A DNA stretch of 32,646 nucleotides from Gammaproteobacteria bacterium (GTDB taxonomy: Bacteria > Pseudomonadota > Gammaproteobacteria > Pseudomonadales > Azotimanducaceae). Shown here in pieces: positions 1 to 8,572 of the stretch. The position numbers and the translations under genes were made by a program. The DNA is taken from assembly GCA_026707905.1 (NCBI GenBank), contig JAPOVY010000036.1, forward strand, positions 1 through 32,646, written 5' to 3'. Within the stretch, counting starts at the first letter, position 1, and each line of letters starts with the position of its first letter. A model generated the notes under the pieces. That model did no database searches. It was not told where the DNA came from and saw only the letters and a list, made by a program, of their open reading frames with translations.

Positions 1-216
<216 letters not shown>

Positions 217-289
217 CTACGAACGTGATGGGCGTGCGAATCTGTGACCGCAGACGGCCAATCGTCGGATGCATACTCGCGGAGTTAGG

Positions 290-1165
290 TTAGGGTTGTT
301 CCTCTTTGAGGAACCTAAAAAACTCGCTCGACGGATCGATCACCAACATTGCGCTCCCGTCTTCGAAGACGGTGCGGTAAGCGTTGATGCTGCGATAGAA
401 ACTGTAGAACTCGGGATCTTGACCATATGCGTTCGCGTAAATTTCCGCCGCCATGGCATCTCCATCGCCTCGAATCTTTTCAGATTCACGGTTTGCTTCC
501 GCAACGATCACAATCGATTGCCGGTCTGCATCTGCGCGAATCCCGATCGCCAATTCCTGACCTGTCGCCCGATACTGACGTGCCTCAATTTCACGTTCCG
601 AATTCATACGATCGAATACTGCGTCAGACACTTCATCCGGTAAGTCAATTCGCTTGACACGGATATCGATGACCTCAACCCCGAATTCCTCGGACATGAC
701 ATCGTCGAGCTGAGCGGTCAGTTCATTCATGAGCATATCGCGCTCACCAGAAATGACCTCATGCATATCGCGACGACCTATTTGGTTACGTAGTCCTTCG
801 TTGACACGATCCTCAATTCGAGCCATCGCGCGAAGCTCCTCGCCAGAAGTCGCCGTGTAGTACTTCTGTACGTCACCTACCCTCCATTTGACGAAAAGGT
901 CCACAAGCAATGGTTTCTTTTCAAGTGTGAAGTAGCGTTGGGCAGCCGTATCAACCGTCAAAATTCGACCGTCAAATCGACGAACTTCCTCTGCAATCGG
1001 CCATTTGAAATGAAGTCCTGCGTCATCATCGCCATACACGCGTACCGCTTCACCAAAATGCAACAACAGCGCACGTTCGCGTTCGTGAACGATGAAAACC
1101 GCATCAAACACCAACGCACCCGCGATGATCAACAAAACTAGTGTGACAATACTTTTAACACTCAT
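290..1165 (-). CDS. hflC: HflC, subunit of the HflKC membrane complex that modulates FtsH protease
   Basis: The 291-residue product is a band-7/SPFH-family membrane protein. In E. coli, HflC pairs with HflK to form a large periplasmic cage around FtsH and limits its degradation of membrane substrates. One N-terminal membrane segment (about residues 5-25) is followed by the SPFH domain, which begins at VHERERALLLHFG. The C-terminal half is rich in charged helices (EREIEARQYRATGQE) typical of the coiled-coil wall. The ATG at 1165 is supported by a strong AGGAGGT ribosome site that overlaps the hflK stop codon, leaving 13 bases between the genes, so the two are translationally linked. Length is slightly below the roughly 330 residues of E. 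coli HflC. No odd features were seen. Confidence 0.95.
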   Translation of the reverse strand: MSVKSIVTLVLLIIAGALVFDAVFIVHERERALLLHFGEAVRVYGDDDAGLHFKWPIAEEVRRFDGRILTVDTAAQRYFTLEKKPLLVDLFVKWRVGDVQKYYTATSGEELRAMARIEDRVNEGLRNQIGRRDMHEVISGERDMLMNELTAQLDDVMSEEFGVEVIDIRVKRIDLPDEVSDAVFDRMNSEREIEARQYRATGQELAIGIRADADRQSIVIVAEANRESEKIRGDGDAMAAEIYANAYGQDPEFYSFYRSINAYRTVFEDGSAMLVIDPSSEFFRFLKEEQP

Positions 1166-1178
1166 GACACTCTACCTC

Positions 1179-2300
1179 CTATCGAACTCGCCCGGTACGT
1201 TGCTCGATCGCACTCATGATGCCATCCGAGTCGTCGCGTGCGCCCTGCGAAACAGAGTCCAGAACATTCGAGCCACGCCGGATCTGGTCAAGCGGCAGAT
1301 AAATCATCTGGTTACTCGCTTCAACGTCCACCATGACCTTGTTCGCATCAGTCATGACCGACTCCATCGCCTCAATGTAGAGTCGATTACGCGTCACGTC
1401 AGGCGCTTGCTGGTACTCAGCTAGCAGTTTTACAAAGCGTTCCGCTTCACCTTGTGCGTTCGCGATTACTTGATCTCGATAGGCGCTTGCCTGTTCGATC
1501 ATCTGTTGGGCTTCGCCACGAGCCTCTGGAACGACCTGTTCCGCGTAGGCATTCGCTTGGTTGGTGAACTTCACCTCGTCCTCTTTCGCCTTTTGAACAT
1601 CGTCAAAAGCATCCTGAACTTCCGCCGGTGGACCTACGTTATCAATGTTGACCTTACTTACACGAATCCCTGTTTGGTATCGCTCAACGTAAGTCTGGAG
1701 GCGATCCTGGACCTCAAAACCTAATGCCTCACGACCTTCCGTGATCACAGCATCTAGAGTTGAGCTACCTACGACGTGTCGAAGTGCGCTTTCTGTCGCA
1801 TGGCGCAGACTTTCAGTCGGATCGCGCACTTCGACAGCATACTTGAGCGGATTGTCGATGACATATTGAACTACTAGATTCACCGCCACGATGTTCTCGT
1901 CTTCCGTGAGCATTTGCGCATCGTGATCGATGGAATTGACACGGGTGACGTTGACCATCTCGACGACGTCGATGATAGGCGGATTCCACCGAAGACCAGG
2001 GGGTCTTAGGTCCTGTTGAACTTTGCCGAAGCGGAAGACAACGCCGCGCTCTTGCTGGTCGACTTGGTAAACGCCAAACATCGCGTAAACGACTACTACC
2101 AAGACCAGCAGACCGATCAACATGCCAGGCGACATGAAGCGTCGAATACCACCAGAGCCGGAAGAACCGCCTGAACCGCCGCCGAACAAGCCGCCAAATT
2201 GACTCTTGAACTTACGGAAAACGTCGTCTAGATCGGGGGGACCCTGATCACCACTGGTACCCCAAGGGTCCTTCTTATTTTGATCGTCGTTCCAAGCCAT
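1179..2300 (-). CDS. hflK: HflK, subunit of the HflKC membrane complex that modulates FtsH protease
   Basis: The 373-residue product is the larger partner of HflC. It has the family's acidic and glycine-rich cytoplasmic N-terminus (MAWNDDQNKKDPWG at the start, a poly-Gly/Ser stretch at about 36-51), one membrane segment at about 59-78, then an SPFH domain starting GVYQVDQQERGVVFRFGK. The C-terminal part carries the Ala/Glu/Gln-rich helices (about 245-300) that line the cage. An AGAGGA ribosome site lies 7 bases before the ATG at 2300. The gene is 30 bases downstream of hflX and 13 bases upstream of hflC, so the three are probably cotranscribed as hflX-hflK-hflC. Length and domain order are normal for the family. 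Confidence 0.95.
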   Translation of the reverse strand: MAWNDDQNKKDPWGTSGDQGPPDLDDVFRKFKSQFGGLFGGGSGGSSGSGGIRRFMSPGMLIGLLVLVVVVYAMFGVYQVDQQERGVVFRFGKVQQDLRPPGLRWNPPIIDVVEMVNVTRVNSIDHDAQMLTEDENIVAVNLVVQYVIDNPLKYAVEVRDPTESLRHATESALRHVVGSSTLDAVITEGREALGFEVQDRLQTYVERYQTGIRVSKVNIDNVGPPAEVQDAFDDVQKAKEDEVKFTNQANAYAEQVVPEARGEAQQMIEQASAYRDQVIANAQGEAERFVKLLAEYQQAPDVTRNRLYIEAMESVMTDANKVMVDVEASNQMIYLPLDQIRRGSNVLDSVSQGARDDSDGIMSAIEQRTGRVR

Positions 2301-2330
2301 CGATCATCCTCTACTGATTGCAAATGAATT

Positions 2331-3602
2331 TTAAGTTGCCGACGCTACAGGTTCTAAGGCAACGCCGGGCGAACTCCGTAGTCGTGTCAGGCTAGATTCG
2401 TTGAGTTTGACACATAGCGTCGCGGTGCCGTCGCTTCCAAAGCGTTCGTCCTTCACTACACCTAGACCGTATAGCCACGCTCGAAGTTTCCCCGCACTGG
2501 GAGGTAACTGAACTTCATACAACTGCGTGAGTCCGCCTAACTGCGCACCGACCTCTGCAAGCAGATGATCAAAGCCTGTTCGTTCCAACGCACTTACGTG
2601 GACTCCTGTCATACATGCCACATTAGGATGCACGCCCTCATCGACTTTGTTGAGCACGTTGATTGTTGGAATCTCACCAGCCCCGATGTCCGATAGGATA
2701 TCTTGAACATCATGAACCATGCGACCGGCATCTTCTGCCGATGCGTCGATCACATGAAGTAACAGGTCCGCGTGCGCGACTTCCTCGAGAGTTGCCTTGA
2801 AGGCCGCAACCAGTGACATCGGTAGATCACGAATAAAGCCGACGGTATCGGCGATTAGTCCGGTCCCGACGTTAGGGAGCGCTAAACGGCGCATCGTTGG
2901 ATCGAGGGTTGCGAATAAACGATCGTCCGCGTACACCTCGGCCTCCGTGAGCGCATTAAATAGAGTTGATTTTCCGGCATTGGTGTAACCAACCAACGCC
3001 ACGGTCAGTATGTCGTTCCGATGGCGACGTTTGCGGTGCTGCTCACGATGTTGAACAACCTTCTCAAGGCGTCTCTCAACATTGAAAATCCGACGCTGAA
3101 TCAGACCTTTGTCGATTGAGCTCTGCAATTCGCCTGCGCCTCGCATATTTATGCCACCGCGTTGCCGGTCCAAGTGCGACCAGCCGCCCACCACGTGGGT
3201 TTGAGCATGCTTAAGCAGTGCAAGTTCGACCTGCAGTTTCCCTTCGCGAGTCCGTGCCCGTTGCTCAAATATCGTCAAGATCAGCTCGGTTCTGGTCAAT
3301 ATCCTGCGTTCGAGCACAAGTTCGAGATTGCGCTGCTGCGAAGCGGTCAATTCACAATCGATGATCACAAGCGTCAGATCGTGAAAATCAAGCTCCTCCC
3401 GCAATTCGGTAACTTTGCCCTTACCGAGTCCCGTTCGGGGATCTGGTTCGTGACGCGAAATTGCTTGCTCGATCTTCGGTATATACCCGGCTGAACGGAC
3501 CAGTTCACTGAATTCCGCTAGGTTATGAGGGGCTTTTGAGTGATCAAACCGCAACGACAGAAGCATGGCTTCAAGGCCAGCGTCGGGACGATCAAAAAAC
3601 AT
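2331..3602 (-). CDS. hflX: GTPase HflX, ribosome-splitting/rescue factor (diverged signature)
   Basis: The 423-residue product is an Obg/HflX-family GTPase. In E. coli, HflX splits stalled 70S ribosomes under stress. The GTPase motifs are intact: G1 GYTNAGKST at 205-213, G3 DTVGFIRDLP, G4 NKVD, and an SAL loop as G5. The N-terminal HflX domain opens with the usual DRPDAG. The oddity is the linker signature: the family's nearly invariant GGxGxRGPGExQLExDRR reads GGINMRGAGELQSSIDKG at about 149-166, losing the Pro, the QLE and the DRR. Fold and length are otherwise normal, so I keep the name but flag function. The ATG at 3602 has only a weak ribosome site. The gene upstream is miaA, not hfq as in most relatives; hflK follows 30 bases downstream. 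Confidence 0.92.
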   Translation of the reverse strand: MFFDRPDAGLEAMLLSLRFDHSKAPHNLAEFSELVRSAGYIPKIEQAISRHEPDPRTGLGKGKVTELREELDFHDLTLVIIDCELTASQQRNLELVLERRILTRTELILTIFEQRARTREGKLQVELALLKHAQTHVVGGWSHLDRQRGGINMRGAGELQSSIDKGLIQRRIFNVERRLEKVVQHREQHRKRRHRNDILTVALVGYTNAGKSTLFNALTEAEVYADDRLFATLDPTMRRLALPNVGTGLIADTVGFIRDLPMSLVAAFKATLEEVAHADLLLHVIDASAEDAGRMVHDVQDILSDIGAGEIPTINVLNKVDEGVHPNVACMTGVHVSALERTGFDHLLAEVGAQLGGLTQLYEVQLPPSAGKLRAWLYGLGVVKDERFGSDGTATLCVKLNESSLTRLRSSPGVALEPVASAT

Positions 3603-3690
3603 GGTTGACGGGTACTCGAGTCAAGGTTTAAGATGGGGTCCGAGTCTCATTACTAGTCGCTCAGACCGTAGAACAACACCAGGGTTGAAT

Positions 3691-3712
3691 TCGTCCTGAT
3701 TCGTAAGGACGA
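3691..3712. other. Perfect 7-bp stem-loop in the miaA-hflX gap
   Basis: TCGTCCT (3691-3697) and AGGACGA (3706-3712) are exact inverted repeats around an 8-base loop. The structure sits in the 150-base gap between miaA and hflX, where most relatives carry hfq. No T-run follows it on the minus strand, so it does not look like an intrinsic terminator. It could be an attenuation or processing site, or chance. The rest of the gap (3603-3752) holds no credible ORF and no strong promoter. Confidence 0.35.
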
Positions 3713-3752
3713 TCGTCGCTTTAACGCACCGTTCGACTCAAGTTTGGATTGC

Positions 3753-4730
3753 TTAATGCTTTATACGGTCAATCATAAGCTCAGTAGTGGATGCTTCGAT
3801 GAGATTTAGCTTCGCCCATTGCCGCAACCAAGTTAATTGTTTACGAGCGAGTCGTCGCGTTGCAAAGAGCACTTTCTCAAACATCGCCGCTTCGTTTACA
3901 TGTTCCTGATATTCGTCGAGATGAGACCAAATCTCGCGGTAGCCTACGGTACGCATCGATAGACTCTCGCGGCTTAAATTCGGTCGTTGCCGCAATGTTC
4001 GAACTTCATCGACTAGGCCGTCTTTAAACATGCTACGCAAACGTGATTCAATGCGGTCGTGCAAAACCTGACGTGGAATCTCCGGCATCACAAACTCAAG
4101 GAGCTCGCAATCCAATCGTTCTGCTGCAGGCGCGACCGCATGCTCTTTCCAGAGCTCGCCGATGGGTTTACCCGTAATGCGATACACCTCAATCGCACGT
4201 TCCATGCGTTTTAAGTTGCGTGGACTAATCCGTAGCGCCGAATCGGGGTCGATACGGACCAGTTCCGCGTGTACGGCTTCTAGTCCCTCTGCTTTTGCAA
4301 ACTCCCTAATTTCCGCCCTGATACGAGGATTTGCACTCGGGAGATTGGCCAATCCGTCCCTGAAGGCGCGAAAATACATCATGCTCCCGCCTACAAGCAG
4401 GGGAATCTTGTCGTCCGCTAGTGCCTTCCGCACCGCCTCGTCCGCCAACGCACAAAATTCCTGAACCGAAAACGAATCCTCTGGATCTCGGACATCGATG
4501 AGCGCATGTGGATAACGTGCACGCGTCTCTAGGCTCGGCTTGGCGGTACCGATATCTAACCCACGATAAACCATCGCAGAGTCGACGCTAATCAAGACCG
4601 TGTCGACCCGTTGCGCAAGCTGAAGCGAAAGCTCCGTTTTGCCGCTAGCGGTCGGTCCGATTAACGTCGCGATTCGGCGCGATGCTGAACTCAAATACGC
4701 TTCATTGGCCCCGCAGAAACTTGCGATCAA
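3753..4730 (-). CDS. miaA: tRNA dimethylallyltransferase
   Basis: The product (325 residues from the longest start) transfers the dimethylallyl group to A37 of tRNAs that read codons beginning with U, the first step to ms2i6A. The P-loop GPTASGKT is at residues 25-32. The substrate-binding segment VDSAMVYRGLDIGTAKP follows, then the YPHALIDVRDP and VGGSMMYFRA blocks characteristic of MiaA. The start is uncertain. The frame has no ATG near its beginning. TTG at 4730 lies 29 bases inside the mutL 3' end and has AAGGA only 2 bases ahead of it. A second TTG at 4694 lies just past the mutL stop, has GAAG at 5-base spacing, and would give a 313-residue protein that keeps every motif. Either way the gene is coupled to mutL. 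Confidence 0.95.
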   Translation of the reverse strand: MIASFCGANEAYLSSASRRIATLIGPTASGKTELSLQLAQRVDTVLISVDSAMVYRGLDIGTAKPSLETRARYPHALIDVRDPEDSFSVQEFCALADEAVRKALADDKIPLLVGGSMMYFRAFRDGLANLPSANPRIRAEIREFAKAEGLEAVHAELVRIDPDSALRISPRNLKRMERAIEVYRITGKPIGELWKEHAVAPAAERLDCELLEFVMPEIPRQVLHDRIESRLRSMFKDGLVDEVRTLRQRPNLSRESLSMRTVGYREIWSHLDEYQEHVNEAAMFEKVLFATRRLARKQLTWLRQWAKLNLIEASTTELMIDRIKH

Positions 4731-6504
4731 GATCCTTCAAGCTTTGGGTCCTAAACGTTGGTCTGCCGTGATTGCACTGACCTGCGTTCTCAGTTACTTC
4801 CATCTTGCGCAACAACGCGTTCATCTCGTCCAGTGTCAACCGGCGATTGAACCGGATGGCGTTGTGGCAAGCCATCGTCGCAAGAATCTGGTGTTCGCGA
4901 TCTGTCACGGCTTCGCTTTGACCATGTTCACGTAAGTCGTCGAGTACATCGCTTAACAGGGTCTGCATGTCGCTGGTCGCAAGCACCGCCGGGATCTCAC
5001 GCAATTTCACCGTCGTTGGACCAGATCGTTCGACCACCAAGCCAACATTGACGAGATCCTCGGCGAGCTCCTCTACGAGCTCAGCGTCCTGAACCCCCAC
5101 ATCAAGTGTTTCTGGAATCAGTAAGCGCTGCCGCGCTAGCTCATTGCGACTTCGATGTGCTTTCATCTCCTCGTATAGAACTCGCTCGTGCGCCGCGTGC
5201 ATGTCGACGACTACTAGACCCTCATCGTTCTCGGCCAAAATGTATGCACCTTTCAACTGTCCGATCGCGGTGCCCAATGGTGGAAGCTCGTTTCCAAGCC
5301 CTTCGTCGGGTTCTTCATTAGGCGTTAATTCAGCAGTTTCCTCGTGTTCCGGGAGAAGCGCTTCTGACAACCACCACTGCGTCCGCGCTTGGTTTGACTC
5401 GCCTAGTCCCAAACTGCGCTGACGTGTTGATACAACACCCACGTTGAGGTCTGCGGAATCGACGGAATTTGGTTCCCCGACGAAATCTGATTCGACATGG
5501 CGTCTTGGGTCCGTCGGATCGGCTCGCAAGCTGTGATAAATCCCCGACATGATGAAATCGTGCACGGTGCGGTTATTGCGATAGCGCACTTCGCTCTTGG
5601 TTGGGTGCACATTTACATCCACATCGGCTGCTTCGAGTTCCAGAAAAAGCGCGAATATCGGGTGTCGGCCGTGAAACAAGATGTCCTTATACGCCTGTTT
5701 GACCGCATGAGCGACCAAGTAATCTTGAACGCTACGTCCGTTTACGTAGAAAAACTGTCGACTCGAGTTGCTTCGAGTGAAATTGGGGCTACCTACCCAT
5801 CCCCAGAGCCGCATATCGTTACGCGTGACGTCAACGCGTATCGCTTCATCAATGAAATCCTGACCCAACACATGACCAACCCTTTCATCCGCAGTTCGCG
5901 CGGCGTTCATACGCTCGAGTTCTCTCCCGTTGTGCCGCAAGGCGAACCCGCACAATGGGTTACCAAGGGCTAGTACCCTTGTTATTTCCGAAATCCGGTT
6001 GAGTTCACTCCGAGTGGTCTTCAGAAAGCGACGACGGGCTGGCGTGTTGTAGAACAGATCGCTAACTTCAACGGTGGTACCCGAAGGTCGACCTTCCGGT
6101 TTGAAGTGAATCTCCTGGCCGCCCTCAAGTCTCAGCGTCCAAGCATTCGATGCGTCTTCGGGACGTGAACAAATGTCCAATTTCGCCACTGCTGCGACAC
6201 TTGCTAGCGCTTCACCACGAAATCCCATCGTGACAACTTGCTCAATGTCCTTGGCATCGCGAATCTTGCTTGTGGCATGACGTTCTACTGCGAGCGGCAA
6301 ATCGTCTTTCGCAATCCCGTTTCCGTCGTCGCTCACGACGATCTGTCGCACACCACCCTCTTCGACGCCGATATCAATCGCCGTTGCACCTGCGTCAAGA
6401 CTGTTTTCGACCAGTTCCTTGACAATCGAAGCCGGTCGTTCAATGACTTCACCTGCCGCGATCTGGTCTGCGACCACCTGTTCTAGACGGTGAATTCGGG
6501 ACAT
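4702..6504 (-). CDS. mutL: DNA mismatch repair protein MutL (endonuclease-type)
   Basis: The 600-residue product couples MutS mismatch recognition to strand removal. The N-terminal GHKL ATPase is complete: ELVENSLDAGA near residues 30-40, DDGNGI, and GFRGEALASV. A low-conservation linker spans about 340-410. The C-terminal domain carries DMHAAHERVLYE at 434-445, which fits the metal-binding DxHA(x)2E(x)4E endonuclease motif, plus ACH and QCNHGRPT (573-580) near the end. E. coli MutL lacks this motif and relies on MutH, so this strain probably uses MutL itself as the nicking enzyme. The ATG at 6504 has no ribosome site at normal distance; AAGGAA lies 19 bases upstream, separated from it by a perfect small hairpin (see separate entry). 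The 3' end abuts or overlaps miaA. Confidence 0.97.
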   Translation of the reverse strand: MSRIHRLEQVVADQIAAGEVIERPASIVKELVENSLDAGATAIDIGVEEGGVRQIVVSDDGNGIAKDDLPLAVERHATSKIRDAKDIEQVVTMGFRGEALASVAAVAKLDICSRPEDASNAWTLRLEGGQEIHFKPEGRPSGTTVEVSDLFYNTPARRRFLKTTRSELNRISEITRVLALGNPLCGFALRHNGRELERMNAARTADERVGHVLGQDFIDEAIRVDVTRNDMRLWGWVGSPNFTRSNSSRQFFYVNGRSVQDYLVAHAVKQAYKDILFHGRHPIFALFLELEAADVDVNVHPTKSEVRYRNNRTVHDFIMSGIYHSLRADPTDPRRHVESDFVGEPNSVDSADLNVGVVSTRQRSLGLGESNQARTQWWLSEALLPEHEETAELTPNEEPDEGLGNELPPLGTAIGQLKGAYILAENDEGLVVVDMHAAHERVLYEEMKAHRSRNELARQRLLIPETLDVGVQDAELVEELAEDLVNVGLVVERSGPTTVKLREIPAVLATSDMQTLLSDVLDDLREHGQSEAVTDREHQILATMACHNAIRFNRRLTLDEMNALLRKMEVTENAGQCNHGRPTFRTQSLKDLDRKFLRGQ

Positions 6505-6529
6505 GGGTTAATTCGGTATTAACTTCCTT
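6505..6529 (-). promoter_or_regulatory. mutL translation start region with hairpin between SD and ATG
   Basis: On the minus strand, AAGGAAG (6529-6523) is the only Shine-Dalgarno-like sequence ahead of the mutL ATG. Directly after it is a perfect 6-bp inverted repeat, GTTAAT-N5-ATTAAC (6523-6507), then CC and the ATG. Linear spacing from AGGAA to ATG is 19 bases, too long for efficient initiation. If the hairpin folds, the effective spacing becomes short, as described for phage T4 gene 38. This reading is inference from sequence geometry. Confidence 0.4.
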
Positions 6530-6654
6530 GAATGCGCATGGTCGTGTTAGACAGCGCCAACACGCGATGAAAACATGATTTTAAAGTCGCGAAGCAGCCG
6601 AAACCGAAGTAATTGTTAGGTGTTTTACCGAACGCTAGACTGTGTAGCTAAACG

Positions 6655-8070
6655 TTAGTTTGTTACCGGTATCGTAAGGGTTTGGCCAGGGTAAATTCGA
6701 TCAGAAGTTAACTCATTTGCCGCACGTATGGCTGCCACTGAAACCTGCTGTCGCGATGCGATAACGGATAAGGAGTCTCCGCGACGAACTTTGTATACGA
6801 CCGTTGTTGGCTCAATATCGCACGCTACTTTCCCTTCCGCAAGATCAGTGTAGCGCGGCGGATTCTCGCAGAAGTGTCGCAAAATCGTGTCGCTGATCGC
6901 ATTCGCGATCGTGCTCTGATGAGCGTTCGTCGAAAGTAGTTTGGCTTCTTGGGGATTTGATAGAAAGCCGGTCTCTACCAAGAGTGAAGGAATCGCGGTG
7001 GCGCTCAACACCACAAACCCCGCGTCAGTAACTTGATACTCGCCACGACGCGAATCGAAGCTCTTCGGATGAATCTGTGCGACGCTATCTATTGAGTGGA
7101 GCATCTTCTTACCTACCGACACGGCTTCAGCGAGTGCTTCCTGCCGACCCTTGACGTTCAGGAACTTGAGTTTTTCCCGCTCTTCATAACAGCTCGAATC
7201 AACCCATGCCGAGACGCCCCCAACCCAGTCTGCACGGTTTTCGTTCTGGACGAGCCACTTTGCCAGTTCCGACTGAGCTTTCCCCTGTGAGAGCACGTAT
7301 GCCGATGCACCCCTTGGGCGAGGGTTGTGGAATGCGTCCGCGTGAATCGAAACGAATAAGCGTGCTTTCGTGTTTTGAGCGATGCGATAGCGATTGTGAA
7401 GTGGCACTTCGTAGTCTCTGTCTCGCGTCATCACCACTTTAAAACCTGGCTGACGATCGATACGGGTTTGAACTTTTCGCGCTATTGATAGTGTGATGTT
7501 CTTTTCCATCGCACGGTTTACCGCGATTGCGCCAGGATCCTCACCACCATGACCTGCATCGACTACCACGACGATGTTGTTGTCATGCTCGACAACACAA
7601 CTCTCTGAAAATTCGTGTGGAAAGTCGATGACAAGACGATTACCGTGCGGGCCGTTGGGACCAAGCGTTTGAATCTTGGGTGCTTTGCCTTCTGTTAGAT
7701 CCAGCACCACTCTCAGAGAGCCGTTTCGATCGCCAAAGCGGACGCCGCGGAACTGGATGCTCTCAATAAGTGGCGTATTGAAGTTCTTACTCAGCTTCCC
7801 ATCGCGTATGTCAATAAAAAAGCGCGCTGGATCGGAGAGTAGGTCGGACTTGAATGTTGGCGGCGCGCTGAGATCGAAAACAACGCGTGTGAAACGGGGA
7901 CTATCAGAATATCGAATACCTACGAGCTCCGTCCCGAGAGAACTGGAACCCAACGCCAATAACAACGCGCTCGCGAGCGTTTTAGCGAGTGATTCTTTAA
8001 GACGCGCAAGAAAGCTAGAGACGCTGATTCGGCGTCTCAAAGATGCGATGTTCGTAATCGCGGCTTGCAT
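6655..8070 (-). CDS. amiB: N-acetylmuramoyl-L-alanine amidase with AMIN and LysM domains
   Basis: The 471-residue periplasmic zinc amidase cleaves septal peptidoglycan during daughter-cell separation. A hydrophobic signal segment (about 31-46) is followed by an AMIN domain (about 48-150) that targets the septum. The Amidase_3 domain has its zinc ligands: His174 in DAGHGGEDPG, Glu189 in NRAMEKN, His243 in SIHADAF, and the catalytic Glu366 in LLVETGFLSN. A C-terminal LysM domain (about 425-468, YKVRRGDSLSVIASRQ to YPGQTLTIPV) binds glycan. The AMIN-amidase-LysM order is that of Pseudomonas AmiB; AmiC lacks LysM. Position between tsaE and mutL supports the name. The N-terminus before the signal is long and basic. 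The ATG at 8070 has no adjacent ribosome site; the only strong one lies 63 bases upstream. A 150-base gap separates it from mutL. Confidence 0.95.
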   Translation of the reverse strand: MQAAITNIASLRRRISVSSFLARLKESLAKTLASALLLALGSSSLGTELVGIRYSDSPRFTRVVFDLSAPPTFKSDLLSDPARFFIDIRDGKLSKNFNTPLIESIQFRGVRFGDRNGSLRVVLDLTEGKAPKIQTLGPNGPHGNRLVIDFPHEFSESCVVEHDNNIVVVVDAGHGGEDPGAIAVNRAMEKNITLSIARKVQTRIDRQPGFKVVMTRDRDYEVPLHNRYRIAQNTKARLFVSIHADAFHNPRPRGASAYVLSQGKAQSELAKWLVQNENRADWVGGVSAWVDSSCYEEREKLKFLNVKGRQEALAEAVSVGKKMLHSIDSVAQIHPKSFDSRRGEYQVTDAGFVVLSATAIPSLLVETGFLSNPQEAKLLSTNAHQSTIANAISDTILRHFCENPPRYTDLAEGKVACDIEPTTVVYKVRRGDSLSVIASRQQVSVAAIRAANELTSDRIYPGQTLTIPVTN

Positions 8071-8133
8071 CCGTGCAAGAGGAATGTCATCCGTGAACGT
8101 CAGATTTTATGACTTTCGCAAGAAAGGGGAAAG

Positions 8134-8142
8134 ACCTCCTTT
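8134..8142 (-). promoter_or_regulatory. Stranded consensus Shine-Dalgarno upstream of amiB
   Basis: The minus strand reads AAAGGAGGT starting in the tsaE stop codon, a near-perfect anti-SD match, yet no usable start codon lies within 5-12 bases. The nearest is a TTG opening a four-codon frame (Leu-Arg-Lys-Ser-stop). The annotated amiB ATG is 63 bases further on and has no purine-rich site of its own. Intervening short repeats (CTTTC-TTGC-GAAAG and GTCAT-N18-ATGAC) could fold the leader and bring the two together. Observation is firm; the role is inferred. Confidence 0.4.
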
Positions 8143-8572
8143 AAACCGCGTTCAACTGTGCGACGCGTCCTCCATTGTCGATCTCAAGATCGATGATGAG
8201 ATCTGCCGCAGGTAAATAACCCTTACCGCGTTCGGGCCACTCGATGAAAGTCAGACTAACATCTCTTAATACGTCTTCTATCCCGATATACTCCAACTCC
8301 ACGGGGTCGGTGACCCGATATAGGTCTAAGTGCGCAATCGAAAGATCATCGATTTCATACGGTTCAACGAGCGTGTAAGTCGGCGACTTCACCATACCTT
8401 CGAAGCCGAGTGCGCGTAAATAACCTCGTACCAGTGTCGTTTTTCCCGCGCCAAGCTCGCCGCAAAGATAAACGACCCCGCTATCTAACTCTCTCACTAG
8501 TTCACCACCAAGTGCAAGCGTCGCGGCTTCGTCGCGCAACGCCACACGACGGCTTAGCCGTTCTATCCCCAC
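8141..8572 (-). CDS. tsaE: tRNA threonylcarbamoyladenosine biosynthesis ATPase TsaE
   Basis: The 143-residue ATPase works with TsaB and TsaD to form t6A at position 37 of ANN-reading tRNAs. The Walker A motif GELGAGKT is at 38-45. The downstream family blocks KSPTYTLVEPY, HLDLYRV and FIEWPERG are all present, and length is normal. It starts with GTG at 8572, which overlaps the end of nnr by 10 bases, so translation is probably coupled. amiB follows after 70 bases. In E. coli the same nnr-tsaE-amiB order occurs. There is nothing unusual in the protein itself. Confidence 0.95.
   Translation of the reverse strand: MGIERLSRRVALRDEAATLALGGELVRELDSGVVYLCGELGAGKTTLVRGYLRALGFEGMVKSPTYTLVEPYEIDDLSIAHLDLYRVTDPVELEYIGIEDVLRDVSLTFIEWPERGKGYLPAADLIIDLEIDNGGRVAQLNAV

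Noticed and set aside
3691-3712. Stem-loop in the miaA-hflX gap as an intrinsic terminator
   Set aside because: No T-run follows on the minus strand, and the cluster continues with close spacing.
5497-5973. 158-codon plus-strand ORF opposite mutL
   Set aside because: Antisense shadow within an intact conserved gene; no ribosome site or family.
8018-8038. GAGACGC-N7-GCGTCTC inverted repeat
   Set aside because: Perfect 7-bp stem but inside the amiB signal-peptide coding region, with no positional reason to assign a role.
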